From Desulfovibrio fairfieldensis (GTDB lineage Bacteria; Desulfobacterota; Desulfovibrionia; Desulfovibrionales; Desulfovibrionaceae): a stretch of DNA of 64,000 bases. The notes under the pieces are model-generated. The model was not told the DNA's origin, did no database searches, and was given only the letters and a program-made list of their open reading frames with translations. Below, piece after piece: positions 54,290 to 64,000 of the stretch (position 1 is the first letter of the stretch; the number at the start of each line of letters is the position of its first letter). The stretch spans positions 62,001-126,000 of the forward strand of contig NZ_CP014229.1 of assembly GCF_001553605.1 (NCBI RefSeq), in the 5' to 3' direction. The position numbers and the translations under genes were made by a program.

Positions 54290-55363
54290 ATGAACAAAAC
54301 CATTTGCCTGCTGCCCGGCGACGGCATCGGCCCGGAAATTCTGGCCCAGGGGGCTGCGGTGCTGGCGGCCACGGCCCAGAAATTCGGCCATACCTTTGAT
54401 TCTGAAGAGGCCCTCATCGGCGGGGCCGCCGTGGACGCCACGGGTTCGCCCCTGCCCGAGGCGACCGTGGAGGCCTGCCGCAAGGCCGACGCCGTGTATC
54501 TGGCCGCTGTGGGCGGTCCCAAATGGGACAGTATGCCGCCGGAAAAGCGCCCGGAAAAAGGCCTCTTGGGCATCCGCAAGGCTCTGGGCCTGTTCGCCAA
54601 TCTGCGCCCGGCCCTGCTGCTGCCGGAATTGGCCGGGGCCTGCCTGCTGCGGCCGGATGTGGCGGCCAAGGGTCTTGATCTCATTGTGGTGCGCGAGCTC
54701 ACGGGCGATGTCTATTTCGGCGAGCCGCGCGGCGTGGAACTGCGCGGCGGTCGCCGCACGGGCTTCAATACCATGATCTATGACGAGGAAGAGATCCGCC
54801 GCATCGCCAGGGTGGCCTTTGAGACCGCCCGCCGGCGCCGTGGCAAGGTCTGCTCCGTGGAAAAGAGCAATGTGCTGGAAACCTCGCGTCTCTGGAAAGA
54901 AGTGGTGCTGGAAGTCCACAAGGACTATGCCGACGTGGAGCTCTCCCACATGTATGTGGACAATGCGGCCATGCAGCTGGTGCGCGACCCGTCCCAGTTC
55001 GACGTGATTCTCACCGGCAATATTTTCGGCGACATCCTTTCCGACGAGGCCTCGGTGATTACCGGTTCCCTGGGCATGCTGCCCTCGGCTTCCCTGGGCG
55101 CGTCCGGGCCGGGCCTGTTCGAGCCCGCCCACGGCTCAGCGCCGGACATCGCGGGCCAGGACAAGGCCAATCCCCTGGCGACCATTCTTTCCGGGGCCAT
55201 GCTTTTGCGCCTGGGACTGCACCTCGCCGCCGAAGCGGACTGCATTGAAAACGCCGTGCGCCGGACCCTGCGCGACGGCTACCGCACCGGCGACATCATG
55301 GAGCCGGGTAAAACCCTGGTGGGTTGCGAGGAGATGGGCCGCAAGGTCATCGAGCGCCTGTAG
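54290..55363 (+). CDS. leuB: 3-isopropylmalate dehydrogenase
   Basis: NAD-dependent oxidative decarboxylase of leucine synthesis, 357 residues. Family motifs: [21 protein letters not shown] (substrate Arg region), [23 protein letters not shown] and [21 protein letters not shown] at 54290 follows AAAGGA. It ends the leu cluster before a strong terminator. Confidence 0.95.
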   Translation: MNKTICLLPGDGIGPEILAQGAAVLAATAQKFGHTFDSEEALIGGAAVDATGSPLPEATVEACRKADAVYLAAVGGPKWDSMPPEKRPEKGLLGIRKALGLFANLRPALLLPELAGACLLRPDVAAKGLDLIVVRELTGDVYFGEPRGVELRGGRRTGFNTMIYDEEEIRRIARVAFETARRRRGKVCSVEKSNVLETSRLWKEVVLEVHKDYADVELSHMYVDNAAMQLVRDPSQFDVILTGNIFGDILSDEASVITGSLGMLPSASLGASGPGLFEPAHGSAPDIAGQDKANPLATILSGAMLLRLGLHLAAEADCIENAVRRTLRDGYRTGDIMEPGKTLVGCEEMGRKVIERL

Positions 55364-55404
55364 TCCGCATACGCCGTGGGCGTACGGCATTGAGAACGTG
55401 AAAG

Positions 55405-55438
55405 GAGGGAGGCCGCGCGCCTTCCTCTTTTTTTTTTT
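55405..55438 (+). terminator. Rho-independent terminator of the leu cluster
   Basis: GAGGGAGGC pairs with GCCTTCCTC (one G-T pair) across a five-base loop, followed by eleven T residues. It starts about 40 bp after leuB. Confidence 0.9.
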
Positions 55439-55492
55439 GCGCCGCCCGCTGGGGAAGGGCGTTGAGGGCTCTTTTATTTTGAAAACGTTCTA

Positions 55493-55706
55493 AGGACGCG
55501 TTGAGGAATGAAGATTTTTGTTCTCCGCCAAGGGCGCCAGCCGTTGCCGCGTCAGCGTCTTGCTTGAGCCGTTCACGGCGAAGCCGTGTTGTCTTGCGGC
55601 TACAGTTAAGGCAACACAGCAGAGCTGTGAACGGCTAACGCGACCGGAATAAAAGGTGAATTTCGACGCAGAGATAACCGAAAAGACGCTCGTGACGACA
55701 GCCTCT
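55493..55706. repeat. Dispersed repeat element abutting the EamA gene stop
   Basis: Non-coding 214 bp. Its right part is an inverted copy of 16446-16560 (shared CGACAGCCTCTA border, CCGGAATAAAAGG and AGCTGTGAACGGCT blocks). The left end shares GATTTTTGTTCTCCGCCAAGG with the 21518 and 47297 elements. The right border is the TAG stop of the EamA gene (55705-55707). Confidence 0.7.
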
Positions 55707-56595
55707 AAGTCCGGGCGCGGCACAGCAAAGCCCGGATATGGCCGCCCAGCATGACCAGCAGCACCGAGGCGGCGATAAGCACCACGCCGCCCGCCAGGGC
55801 CGGGCTGAAGGGTTCCCCGAACACCAGTATGCCCACCATGACGGCGGTGAGCGGCTCCATGACGCCCAGCACGGAGGTCATGGTGGAGCCGATGCGCTGG
55901 ATGGCCAGAATCAGGGTGAGGTTGGAGAGCACGGCGGTGACCACCGCCAGCAGGGCGGCGATGCCCAGCTCCCGCCAGGAGGTCAGGATCTGGAACGTGT
56001 CGGTGCTCAGGGCGTTGATCAGGGAGAGCAGGGCGCTGAACAGCATCACGTAAAAGGTCATCACCAGGCCGCTCATATTCGGGATGCGCGCCGTCTGAAT
56101 GCCGACGATATACAGGGAATTGCACAGCGCGGACAGCAGCATCATGCCCACGCCCAGCAAGCTGATGCTCGTGCCGCCGTCGCCGGGGCCGCTGCTGAGC
56201 AGGGCCACGCCGGACACGGCCAGGATGATGGACAGGGCGATGGTCCAGGAAAAGCGTTCATGGAAAAAAACGATCATGATCAGCATGACCATGACCGGAT
56301 AGAGAAACTGGAGGGTGGCGGCCACGCCGCTGGGCAGGTAGCTGAAGGCCCAGAAAAAAAGCAGCGCGGCGAGCATATACATGACGCTCATGCCCGCCAG
56401 CTTGCAGAGGTCCACCCCGCGCATGCGGAAGCGCTCGCCGCGTGCGGCCAGCAGGCCGCCCAGGGTGAGGGTGGCGATCAGAAAGCGATAAAAAAGCGCG
56501 GTTTCCGCCGTCACGCCCGCGTGCAGCAGCGGGAGGGTGAACAGCGGGATCAGCCCGAACGTGGCGGACGAAAACAAACCCAGGAAAAAGCCCAT
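55705..56595 (-). CDS. EamA/DMT-family transporter
   Basis: Ten-helix inner-membrane transporter of 296 residues in the drug/metabolite transporter superfamily, made of two EamA repeats (about 1-140 and 150-290). Typical exporters of amino acids or small metabolites belong here. ATG at 56595 follows GGAGG; longer starts at 56616 or 56640 exist. The substrate is unknown. Confidence 0.85.
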   Translation of the reverse strand: MGFFLGLFSSATFGLIPLFTLPLLHAGVTAETALFYRFLIATLTLGGLLAARGERFRMRGVDLCKLAGMSVMYMLAALLFFWAFSYLPSGVAATLQFLYPVMVMLIMIVFFHERFSWTIALSIILAVSGVALLSSGPGDGGTSISLLGVGMMLLSALCNSLYIVGIQTARIPNMSGLVMTFYVMLFSALLSLINALSTDTFQILTSWRELGIAALLAVVTAVLSNLTLILAIQRIGSTMTSVLGVMEPLTAVMVGILVFGEPFSPALAGGVVLIAASVLLVMLGGHIRALLCRART

Positions 56596-56678
56596 CACTG
56601 CCTCCGGCCCGTCCATACCGGAGATCGGGTCGCCACGCAAGGGCGGGCCGGGACTGCGGCGTTTTGGACTCCAAATGG

Positions 56679-56713
56679 AACAGGCCTCCCGGCGTATGTC
56701 CGGGAGGCCTGTT
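56679..56713. terminator. Perfect 14-bp hairpin between rlpA and the EamA gene
   Basis: AACAGGCCTCCCGG pairs perfectly with CCGGGAGGCCTGTT across a seven-base loop. It lies past the rlpA stop on the minus strand and could end its transcript, though no T tract follows. Confidence 0.6.
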
Positions 56714-56740
56714 CGTCAGAAATATGTCGGAGGCGGACTT

Positions 56741-56883
56741 GGAACAGATTAACTTTGAAATTTTACAAAGCGTTGCTCTCGATGCCTGTACGCCCCTGGG
56801 CTACACACGGCCCTACGGGTCGCCCTTCGCGGCGCGCCGCACCGTGTGCGGGCGCAGAGCAACTTCAAAGCGAATCTGCTCTA
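56741..56883. repeat. Palindromic element (ACTTTGAAATT ends), copy next to rlpA
   Basis: An inverted relative of 16855-17141: it shares GTACGCCC...GGGCC, CGGCGCGCCGCACCGTG and GATGCCTGTACGCCC on the opposite strand. Its right edge TAGAGCAG (reverse strand) uses the TA of the rlpA TAG stop. Confidence 0.7.
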
Positions 56884-57666
56884 GTGCGAGCTGTCCAGCA
56901 CCACTTCGGCCTCGGGATGGGCTTGGCGCAATGCCTCATGCATGGCGGCCGCATCGGCGAAGGCGCGGAACGGCCCTACCTTCTCGTCGCCCTTGCCGGC
57001 GCTGTAACGCACGTAATACGCCTGATCGGCCTTGAGCGGGGTGCCGCTCTCGTCGCTGATCACTTCCAGGTCCACCTTGCCCACGCCGCGCTTGCTCAGG
57101 TCAAGCTGCTTGGCCGCGGCATAGGAGAGGTCGATGATCCGGCCGCGCACATAGGGGCCGCGGTCCGTCACACAGACCATGACGCTCTTGCCGTTGTCCT
57201 GATCCGTGACTTTGACCACCGTGCCGATGGGCAGGGTGCGGTGGGCCGCGGTAAAGGTGTACATGTCGTAATCGACACCGCTGGCCGTGGAGCCGCCGTG
57301 AAAATCGCGGCCGTACCAGGAGGCCTTGCCCGTGAGCATTTCGCTGCCCTGGGCGCGCTTGAGCCAGATTTCGCGGCTGTCCGCGCTCTTGCGGACTTCC
57401 TCGGCCTTGCGCTGCTTTTTGTTTTTGGCGCTGCTGCGGTGTTTTTTGCGCGTGCTTTTGTCCTTGCTGCTGACAGCCTGGCTTTTACGCGCTGAAGAGA
57501 CATTTTTTTTGCTTTTTCCAGCGGAGGGCGTGTGGGCTTCCGTGCCGGATTTCCGGCTTTTGGCTTGGGGAGCGCTTTGTGAAGCCGCGTCGGCGTTCAT
57601 GGGGGCGGCCAGGGCCAGGCAAAGGGCCAGGGCCGCCCCTATGGAAAGCCAGCGTGAATACTTCAT
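56881..57666 (-). CDS. rlpA: RlpA-type septal/peptidoglycan protein
   Basis: Exported protein of 261 residues with a signal peptide (about 1-27, ending ADA), a long Ser/Lys/Arg-rich linker (28-105) and a double-psi-beta-barrel RlpA domain (ASWYGRDFHGG, then DRGPYVRGRIIDLSYAAAKQL, given in parts). A C-terminal SPOR-like region follows. RlpA proteins bind or cleave denuded glycan at division sites. ATG at 57666 follows AAGGAG. The TAG stop abuts a palindromic element. Confidence 0.85.
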   Translation of the reverse strand: MKYSRWLSIGAALALCLALAAPMNADAASQSAPQAKSRKSGTEAHTPSAGKSKKNVSSARKSQAVSSKDKSTRKKHRSSAKNKKQRKAEEVRKSADSREIWLKRAQGSEMLTGKASWYGRDFHGGSTASGVDYDMYTFTAAHRTLPIGTVVKVTDQDNGKSVMVCVTDRGPYVRGRIIDLSYAAAKQLDLSKRGVGKVDLEVISDESGTPLKADQAYYVRYSAGKGDEKVGPFRAFADAAAMHEALRQAHPEAEVVLDSSH

Positions 57667-57984
57667 GGTTACTCCTTGGTTGGTGTTCGAGGCTGTCCGC
57701 CAAGACATTCAGCGTGCGGGCCTTTTGCCCGCCGACCGCGTTGAACGTCTTGAAAAAGCCGGACGGGTCGCGCCCGCGACTCTGACCCCAAGGGCTTTTC
57801 CCGGCGGCCTGGAAACGCGTCCGCGCGTCGTGTGCCGCCCGCCTGCAAGGGGAATGCCTTTTCTTATTGCACAGACTATACCGCAAAAAAAACGCCTCTG
57901 TCAAATCAGTGAAAAATTTTTATTATCAATCGGTTATAAAAAGTTTAGAAAGAAATTAGGCCGGGTGCCGACCGCTGCGGCTGC
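57667..57984. other. Upstream region of rlpA
   Basis: No gene. It contains the rlpA promoter at 57875-57904, giving a predicted 5' leader of about 200 bases, which is long for this organism type. The part from 57905 to 57960 is AT-rich. Confidence 0.5.
57875..57904 (-). promoter_or_regulatory. Near-consensus sigma-70 promoter for rlpA
   Basis: On the minus strand TTGACA (57904-57899), 18 bases, TATAGT (57880-57875). The distance to the rlpA ATG at 57666 implies a long leader. Confidence 0.65.
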
Positions 57985-58026
57985 CAAAAAAATGCCGCCC
58001 CAACATAAACAATGCTGGGGCGGCAT
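57985..58026 (-). terminator. Rho-independent terminator of purL
   Basis: On the minus strand ATGCCGCCCCAGCA pairs with TGTTGGGGCGGCAT across a seven-base loop, followed by TTTTTT. It lies about 30 bp past the purL stop. Confidence 0.9.
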
Positions 58027-58055
58027 CAACGATAAAAGAGAAATGCGGGGGGAAG

Positions 58056-61055
58056 TTACCAGTCCAGGGTCCGTTTAAATGCGCGGGCCAGATCCTCCAC
58101 GTTTTCGCGCAGCACCGTACTGTCGCCGCTTTTCAGGGTCAGGTTCCCGTCGCCGGTGACCGTGCCGATGCGGCGGCAGATCTGCCACAGGCCCAGGGCG
58201 TCCAGCAGCATGGCCAGGTCCGGCTTGACGCTGACCAGCAGGCGGCTGGCCGACTCGCTGTAGAGCAGTTCCGTGCGGCTCATTTCCTCCAGGGCGGGCA
58301 CAGCGTCCAGGTCCACTTCCGCGCCCAGGCGGCCGCCAATGCACATTTCGGCCAGGGCTACGGCCAGGCCGCCGTCCGAGCAGTCGTGGCAGGCGGCAAT
58401 GGCCCGCTGGCCCATGAGCGCGTGCAGCGCGCGGTAGCGCGCCAGGGCCGCGGCGGCGTCCACCTGCGGCACGCGGCCGCCCCTGAGGCCCAATTCGTCG
58501 GCGGCTTCGCTGCCCGCCATTTCACGCCAGGTGCCGCCCAGCAGGTAGATATGCTCGCCCTCGCGCTTGAAGTCCGAGGTCTGGGTGCAGGTCACGTTGC
58601 GGATCACGCCCAGCACCGAGAAGAGCACCGTGGGCGGAATGGAAATGCGTTCTCCGCCGCCGGTGTAGTCGTTTTTCATGGAATCCTTGCCCGAAATGCA
58701 GGGCAGGCCGAACGCCAGGGAGAATTGCCGCAGGGCCTTGCAGGCCCGCACCAGTTGGGCCAGTTTGTAGCGGCCGTCGGGATTCTTCTCGCTCCAGACC
58801 GGGTCGCACCAGCAGAAGTTGTCCACCCCGGCCAGGGCGTCGGGGTCGCCGCCCACGGCCACGGCATTGCGCACGGCCTCGTCCATGGCGTTGGCCATCA
58901 TCCAATAGGTGTCGTAATCGCTGAACTTGGGGCAAATGCCGTGGCTGATGACCAGGCCCGCGTCCGACTCCAGCAGGGGGCGCAGTACGCCCGCGTCCGC
59001 CGGGCCGTCGCGCAGCACGCCCACCAGGGGCTTGATGACGCTGCCGCCGCGTACTTCATGGTCGTATTGGCGGATGATGTATTCCTTGGAGCAGATATTC
59101 AGGCGGCCCAGCATGCGCCGCAAAAATTCGCCCTCGTCCGCCCCCTCGACGTTCACGCGGATGTCCGGCATGTCCGGGGCCTTCCATACGGCTTCCAGCG
59201 TCAGCTGGGGCACGCCGTCGTGCATGAATTCCATGGGCAGGGAGGCCACCACCTTTTCATTGTAGCGAGCCTCGAAAAAGCCGGAATCCGTGAAGTGGCC
59301 CAGGGCCGTGGCCTCCACGTCCATGCGCGCGGCGAGATTCATGAATTCCGCCAGCTTGTCCGGCGGCACAGCCAGGGTCATGCGCTCCTGGGCTTCGGAG
59401 AGCAGGATTTCCCAGGGCCGCAGGCCGTCGTATTTCAGCGGGGCCTTGGCGATGTCCAGCACGCAGCCGTCCGTATCTTCCGCCATTTCGCCCACCGAGG
59501 AGGACAGGCCGCCCGCGCCGTTGTCCGTAATGGCCGTGTACAGGCCCAGGTCGCGCGCGCGCAGGATGAAATCGTACATCTTGCGCTGGGTGATGGGGTC
59601 GCCGATCTGCACGGCCGTGGCCGGGGAACCCTCGTGCAGTTCCTCGGAGGAGAAGGTGGCCCCGTGGATGCCGTCCTTGCCGATACGGCCGCCGGTCATC
59701 ACGATGATGTCGCCCACATTGGCTTTTTTCTGCCAGCCGGGGCGGCCGTTGATTTCCGTGGGAATGATGCCCACGGTGCCGCAATAGACCAGGGGCTTGC
59801 CCAGATAGCGCTCGTCAAAGACCAGGGAGCCGTTGACCGTGGGAATGCCGGATTTGTTGCCGCCGTGCTCCACGCCTTCGCGCACGCCTTCCAGCACCCG
59901 GCGCGGGTGCAGCAGACGCGGGGGAATGGCCTTGTCGTAGAAAGGCGAAGCAAAACAGAACACGTCCGTATTGCAGACAAGTTCCGCGCCCAGGCCTGTG
60001 CCCATGGGGTCGCGGTTCACGCCCACGATGCCGGTCAGCGCGCCGCCGTAGGGGTCCAGCGCCGAAGGGCTGTTGTGCGTTTCCACCTTGATGCAGGCGT
60101 CGTAGCCGTTGATAAAGGCGATGACTCCGGCGTTGTCCTTGAACACGGACTTGCAGTAGTCGTTGTCGCCCATGCGCGCGCGCAGCAGGGCCGTGGCGTC
60201 GCGGATGCAGGTCTTGTACAGATTGTCCACATCCTCGCGACGGCCGGTCTCTTCATTGGTGTAATCAATGCGCGAGGCGAAAATCTTGTGTTTGCAGTGC
60301 TCGGACCAGGTCTGGGCCAGCACTTCCATTTCCACGTCCGTGGGGTCGGCGGGCAGATCCAGGGCCTTGCGCCGGGCCGCTTCGCCCGCTTCGGTGAAGT
60401 GGTCGCGGATGCGGTGCAGCTCGTTGAGATTCAGAGCCCAGGTATTTTCACGGCTGGCCTGTTGCAGGGCCGCGTCGTCCATGCGGGAAAGCGGCACGGT
60501 TTCCACCGTGTCGTTGGCTTCGCCGGTGACCTTGGCGGCCTGCGGCGCAAAGCCGGGTTCGGCCCGCCATTCCTCCAGGCTCTTGACCCGGAAGCGCTGA
60601 ATCAGCGTATTACAGAGCAGGTCGCGGCTGAGGGCTTCCACCTGCTCGCGGCTGAGAGGGGCCGCCGGATCATTGCGGATGCGGTACTGCACCGCCGTGT
60701 AGACGCGCAGGCTGTCGCGCGGGATGTCCAGCACCAGGGCGGCGGTGTCGCGGGCCGTGCGGGCCTCGTTGTCCGTGACGCCGGGGCGGAAGCCCACTTC
60801 CACGAACCAGTCCGGTTCGGGCGTCAGCAGGGGCAGGGGCTCCAGCGAGGCCCGTTGCAGTATGGGATCGTGCCAGACACCTTCATCCAGCAGGCGGCGG
60901 ACCTGGGCCTCGCCCAGACCGTCCACGGTGAAAACCTTGATCTGGCGCACCTGCGCCACGCTGAGGCCCAGGGCCTTGCGCAGATGCTGGGCCGTCTTGC
61001 GGCCCTGGGTATCGTCCAGCCCGGCATGCAGGCCTGTTTCCACACGATAGAGCAT
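58056..61055 (-). CDS. purL: Phosphoribosylformylglycinamidine synthase PurL, large form without glutaminase domain
   Basis: Makes formylglycinamidine ribonucleotide in purine synthesis. It has 999 residues: an N-terminal PurS-like region (about 1-160) and two AIR-synthase-type ATP domains (HCKHKIFASRIDY, then HNSPSALDPYGGALTG, then CISGKDSMKND, all typical). The C-terminal glutamine amidotransferase domain of the 1300-residue enterobacterial enzyme is absent, so a separate PurQ is needed. I use the ATG giving MLYRVETGL; a 15-residue longer start is possible. Confidence 0.94.
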   Translation of the reverse strand: MLYRVETGLHAGLDDTQGRKTAQHLRKALGLSVAQVRQIKVFTVDGLGEAQVRRLLDEGVWHDPILQRASLEPLPLLTPEPDWFVEVGFRPGVTDNEARTARDTAALVLDIPRDSLRVYTAVQYRIRNDPAAPLSREQVEALSRDLLCNTLIQRFRVKSLEEWRAEPGFAPQAAKVTGEANDTVETVPLSRMDDAALQQASRENTWALNLNELHRIRDHFTEAGEAARRKALDLPADPTDVEMEVLAQTWSEHCKHKIFASRIDYTNEETGRREDVDNLYKTCIRDATALLRARMGDNDYCKSVFKDNAGVIAFINGYDACIKVETHNSPSALDPYGGALTGIVGVNRDPMGTGLGAELVCNTDVFCFASPFYDKAIPPRLLHPRRVLEGVREGVEHGGNKSGIPTVNGSLVFDERYLGKPLVYCGTVGIIPTEINGRPGWQKKANVGDIIVMTGGRIGKDGIHGATFSSEELHEGSPATAVQIGDPITQRKMYDFILRARDLGLYTAITDNGAGGLSSSVGEMAEDTDGCVLDIAKAPLKYDGLRPWEILLSEAQERMTLAVPPDKLAEFMNLAARMDVEATALGHFTDSGFFEARYNEKVVASLPMEFMHDGVPQLTLEAVWKAPDMPDIRVNVEGADEGEFLRRMLGRLNICSKEYIIRQYDHEVRGGSVIKPLVGVLRDGPADAGVLRPLLESDAGLVISHGICPKFSDYDTYWMMANAMDEAVRNAVAVGGDPDALAGVDNFCWCDPVWSEKNPDGRYKLAQLVRACKALRQFSLAFGLPCISGKDSMKNDYTGGGERISIPPTVLFSVLGVIRNVTCTQTSDFKREGEHIYLLGGTWREMAGSEAADELGLRGGRVPQVDAAAALARYRALHALMGQRAIAACHDCSDGGLAVALAEMCIGGRLGAEVDLDAVPALEEMSRTELLYSESASRLLVSVKPDLAMLLDALGLWQICRRIGTVTGDGNLTLKSGDSTVLRENVEDLARAFKRTLDW

Positions 61056-61163
61056 AGTAGGCTTCCTCGCAGCGGCTTTTATGTATGCGGGGGGAATCAT
61101 TCTCCCCGGCGGGGTTTGGGGCGGAGCCCCGCAAAAAGAACGGACATGATCTTTAAATTTAAC

Positions 61164-61199
61164 GGAAGTGCTGATTAATGACCATTAATCAGCACTTCC
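61164..61199. repeat. 36-bp perfect palindrome made of bare MITE ends
   Basis: GGAAGTGCTGATTAATG and its perfect 17-base inverse flank an AC centre. The arms are nearly the terminal repeats of the 21518-21662 element with the middle missing. It touches the TAA stop of the polyprenyl synthase gene (61200-61202) and may act as its terminator. Confidence 0.8.
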
Positions 61200-62171
61200 T
61201 TATTTTTTCCTGTCGCGCACATAATCCGCCATCTGGCGCATGAGCTCGCGTTCCGGCCTGTCCGGCAGGGCGTCCAGAGCGGAGCGGGCCGTGGCCAGGT
61301 AAGCGTCGGCGTCCAGGCGGGTCTGCCGGTCGTGCCCGGCGTCGCGGATGCGTCCGGCAATGGCGGCGGCGTCGTTGTCGGTCATCAGGCCGCAGCCGAA
61401 GGCCGCGTCAAAGGCCGCGCGTTCGCCATCGGCCAGACCCAGGCGGTAGAGGCGCAGGGGCGGAGTGAGCTTGCCTTCGCGCACGTCGCCGCCCGTGGGT
61501 TTGCCAGTGAGGCTTTCAGGCGCGAAATCCAAGGCGTCGTCCACCATCTGGAAGGCCATGCCCAGATTCTCGCCGTAAGCGGCCGCCGCCTCCACCTGCG
61601 CGTCCGTGCCGCCCGCCCGCAACGCGCCCAGCTGGCAGGAGGCGCGGATCAGCCAGGCGGTTTTGCCGCGCACGATTTCCGCGTATTCCTCGGCGCTGGT
61701 GTCCACCCGGCGCTGGGCCGCGATTTCCAGAATCTCACCGGCCGCGGTACGGCTGGTAGCCTCGGAAAAACAAAGGGAGAGGCGCGGATCGCCGAAGCCC
61801 GCCACCAGGGCGTTGGCCTGGGCCAGCAGGGCGTCGCCCGCCAGGATGGTGGGCGTCACGTCGAAAATGGTGTGCGCGGCGGGCTTGCCCCGGCGACTCG
61901 CGGCATTGTCCAGCACGTCGTCATGCAGCAGGGTGGCCGCATGCAGCATTTCCATGGTCACGGCCAGATCGTAGATGTCCGCGCGCTCATAGCCCAGCAG
62001 GCGGGCCGTGAGCACCACCAGCAAGGGCCGCAGGCGTTTGCCGCCCGCTTCAAAAATGTGCAGGGCCACGGGCCGCACGGGTTCGGGCAGGCCGTGGGCG
62101 GCGCGTTCCAGGGCCGCGTTGACGGGCGGCAATTCCAGGGCGAGACGTGCTTTGAGAAGAATGTTTGCCAT
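61200..62171 (-). CDS. Polyprenyl diphosphate synthase
   Basis: Trans-isoprenyl chain synthase of 323 residues with the first aspartate-rich motif DDVLD at 84-88 and the second DDALD in the C-terminal half. Chain length cannot be set by eye; size and context with mqnB favour the menaquinone side chain (octaprenyl or similar). It starts three bases after the mqnB stop. Confidence 0.88.
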   Translation of the reverse strand: MANILLKARLALELPPVNAALERAAHGLPEPVRPVALHIFEAGGKRLRPLLVVLTARLLGYERADIYDLAVTMEMLHAATLLHDDVLDNAASRRGKPAAHTIFDVTPTILAGDALLAQANALVAGFGDPRLSLCFSEATSRTAAGEILEIAAQRRVDTSAEEYAEIVRGKTAWLIRASCQLGALRAGGTDAQVEAAAAYGENLGMAFQMVDDALDFAPESLTGKPTGGDVREGKLTPPLRLYRLGLADGERAAFDAAFGCGLMTDNDAAAIAGRIRDAGHDRQTRLDADAYLATARSALDALPDRPERELMRQMADYVRDRKK

Positions 62172-62174
62172 GGC

Positions 62175-62912
62175 TCACAACAGGTTGAGTGAGGGCAGCG
62201 CCGCGCCGAGGGCTTGCAGCGCGCCCGGAAAATCCTTTTCCTCTTTTCTGCGCGGACCCACCTTGTTGGATACGCAACGGATCTCCACGCAGGGAATCCC
62301 GGCTCTGACGCAGGCATAGGCCACGGCAAAGCCCTCCATGTTTTCCAACTCCGCGTGATAGCGGTTCCAGAGCTCGCGGGCCCGGTCAAAGCTGGCGCTG
62401 ACTCCGGCCACGGTCAGCGAGCGGCATTCCGTAAACGCATCCATGCCGCCGGATTTGAGAGCGACTTCCGGCAGGGCCTCCGGGCCGGGCAGGGGCAGGC
62501 GGTCATAGACCTCCGCATCCCCCGCGTCTTCCGCGCCGCGCCGCCAGAGCGGAAAGCTGAACGCCCTGGCCGTCACATGCCGCCCGTCGTGCAGGCCGTA
62601 TTCCGGCCAGATTTCCTCGCGCACCAGGCAGAGCGTGCGCAGGGGCAGCGCGTCCAGATCAAACGCGCCCGCCAGACCCGCGTTGAGCACCGCTGTGACG
62701 GGCCGGTTCTCCGCCGCCGCCCGGCCCAGGCAATGGCCCATGGCCAGCGCCGCGTTGAGCGGACCCACGCCGGTGACGCAGGCCAGCGCCTCCCGACCTT
62801 TGAGGCGCATGGGAATGAGGCGCATTTCCTCCAGAGCGTCCGCTTCGGGAAAGAGCGCCGGGGCCAGGGCGGCCAGCTCCCGGCCCGTGGCCGCGCAGAT
62901 CAGCAGGCACAC
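62175..62912 (-). CDS. mqnB: Futalosine hydrolase MqnB
   Basis: Nucleosidase-like enzyme of 245 residues of the futalosine menaquinone pathway. It hydrolyses futalosine to dehypoxanthine futalosine. Family features are VTGVGPLNAA, NAGLAGAFD, ENMEGFAVAYAC and CVSNKVGPR. It is coupled (3-bp gap) with a polyprenyl synthase. An MTA/SAH nucleosidase is the main alternative, but the ENMEGFA and SNKVGPR segments and context favour MqnB. Confidence 0.85.
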   Translation of the reverse strand: MCLLICAATGRELAALAPALFPEADALEEMRLIPMRLKGREALACVTGVGPLNAALAMGHCLGRAAAENRPVTAVLNAGLAGAFDLDALPLRTLCLVREEIWPEYGLHDGRHVTARAFSFPLWRRGAEDAGDAEVYDRLPLPGPEALPEVALKSGGMDAFTECRSLTVAGVSASFDRARELWNRYHAELENMEGFAVAYACVRAGIPCVEIRCVSNKVGPRRKEEKDFPGALQALGAALPSLNLL

Positions 62913-62917
62913 CGGCT

Positions 62918-64000
<1,083 letters not shown>

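Noticed and set aside
58386-61178. 930-aa plus-strand open frame over purL
   Set aside because: Antisense of a highly conserved enzyme; composition is typical of a mirror frame.

Overview
The window looks like a chromosomal piece of a sulfate-reducing deltaproteobacterium (Desulfovibrionaceae, Desulfovibrio-like). The evidence is a complete dsrMKJOP operon, ATP sulfurylase (sat), Tat-exported multi-cluster ferredoxins, NrfD-type membrane subunits, the futalosine-type menaquinone gene mqnB, and high-GC coding DNA. Most genes are core metabolism. Islands of AT-richer, highly palindromic intergenic DNA lie between them.

Layout: 1-4170 holds the end of an envelope/polysaccharide module (HlyD-like adaptor, flippase) and a two-gene Tat ferredoxin/cytochrome b module. 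4651-7078 (minus) holds rlmN and an HD-domain protein. 7745-13606 (minus) is dsrPOJKM preceded by an RsbRD-type gene, with a near-consensus promoter at 13643-13671. 14206-16399 has a VKOR-like thiol oxidoreductase and a divergent TauE-type exporter. 17186-20102 has a small lipoprotein, sat and ssb. 20183-26122 (minus) is an acetyl-CoA-carboxylase-like operon. 26268-30774 (plus) has a purine nucleoside phosphorylase, typA/bipA, and a lipoprotein plus a small L,D-transpeptidase-like (Tlde1/DUF2778-like) protein. 30803-32457 (minus) has an ABM-ThiM fusion and a DsrE-like protein. 32803-39441 has tamA-tamB (tamB carries an apparent frameshift in a G tract) and a GNAT gene. Then follow tRNA-Leu(TAA), pgpA, infA, lgt, moaC, a YdjM-like protein, a periplasmic binding protein with a diguanylate cyclase, a low-GC nitrilase-family gene, psd-pssA-leuACDB, an EamA transporter, rlpA, purL, a polyprenyl synthase with mqnB, and a nucleotide-sugar dehydrogenase cut by the right edge.

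The genes fit an anaerobe that activates sulfate (Sat), moves electrons from menaquinol through DsrMKJOP, makes menaquinone by the futalosine route (MqnB plus a polyprenyl synthase), and builds a Gram-negative envelope (TamAB, Lgt, PssA/Psd, PgpA).

I saw no phage, CRISPR array, classical defence island or transposase. Two things merit a second look. The first is a population of short palindromic intergenic elements. Several are flanked by TA dinucleotides, and several begin exactly inside the stop codon of the upstream gene, which suggests Tc1/mariner (IS630)-type MITEs that may also act as transcript ends. The second is the bicistron at 29324-30774, whose second product carries the catalytic His and Cys motif of the Tlde1-like peptidoglycan toxins and whose first product is a predicted exported lipoprotein. 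Motif and family assignments were made by eye; no database search was run.
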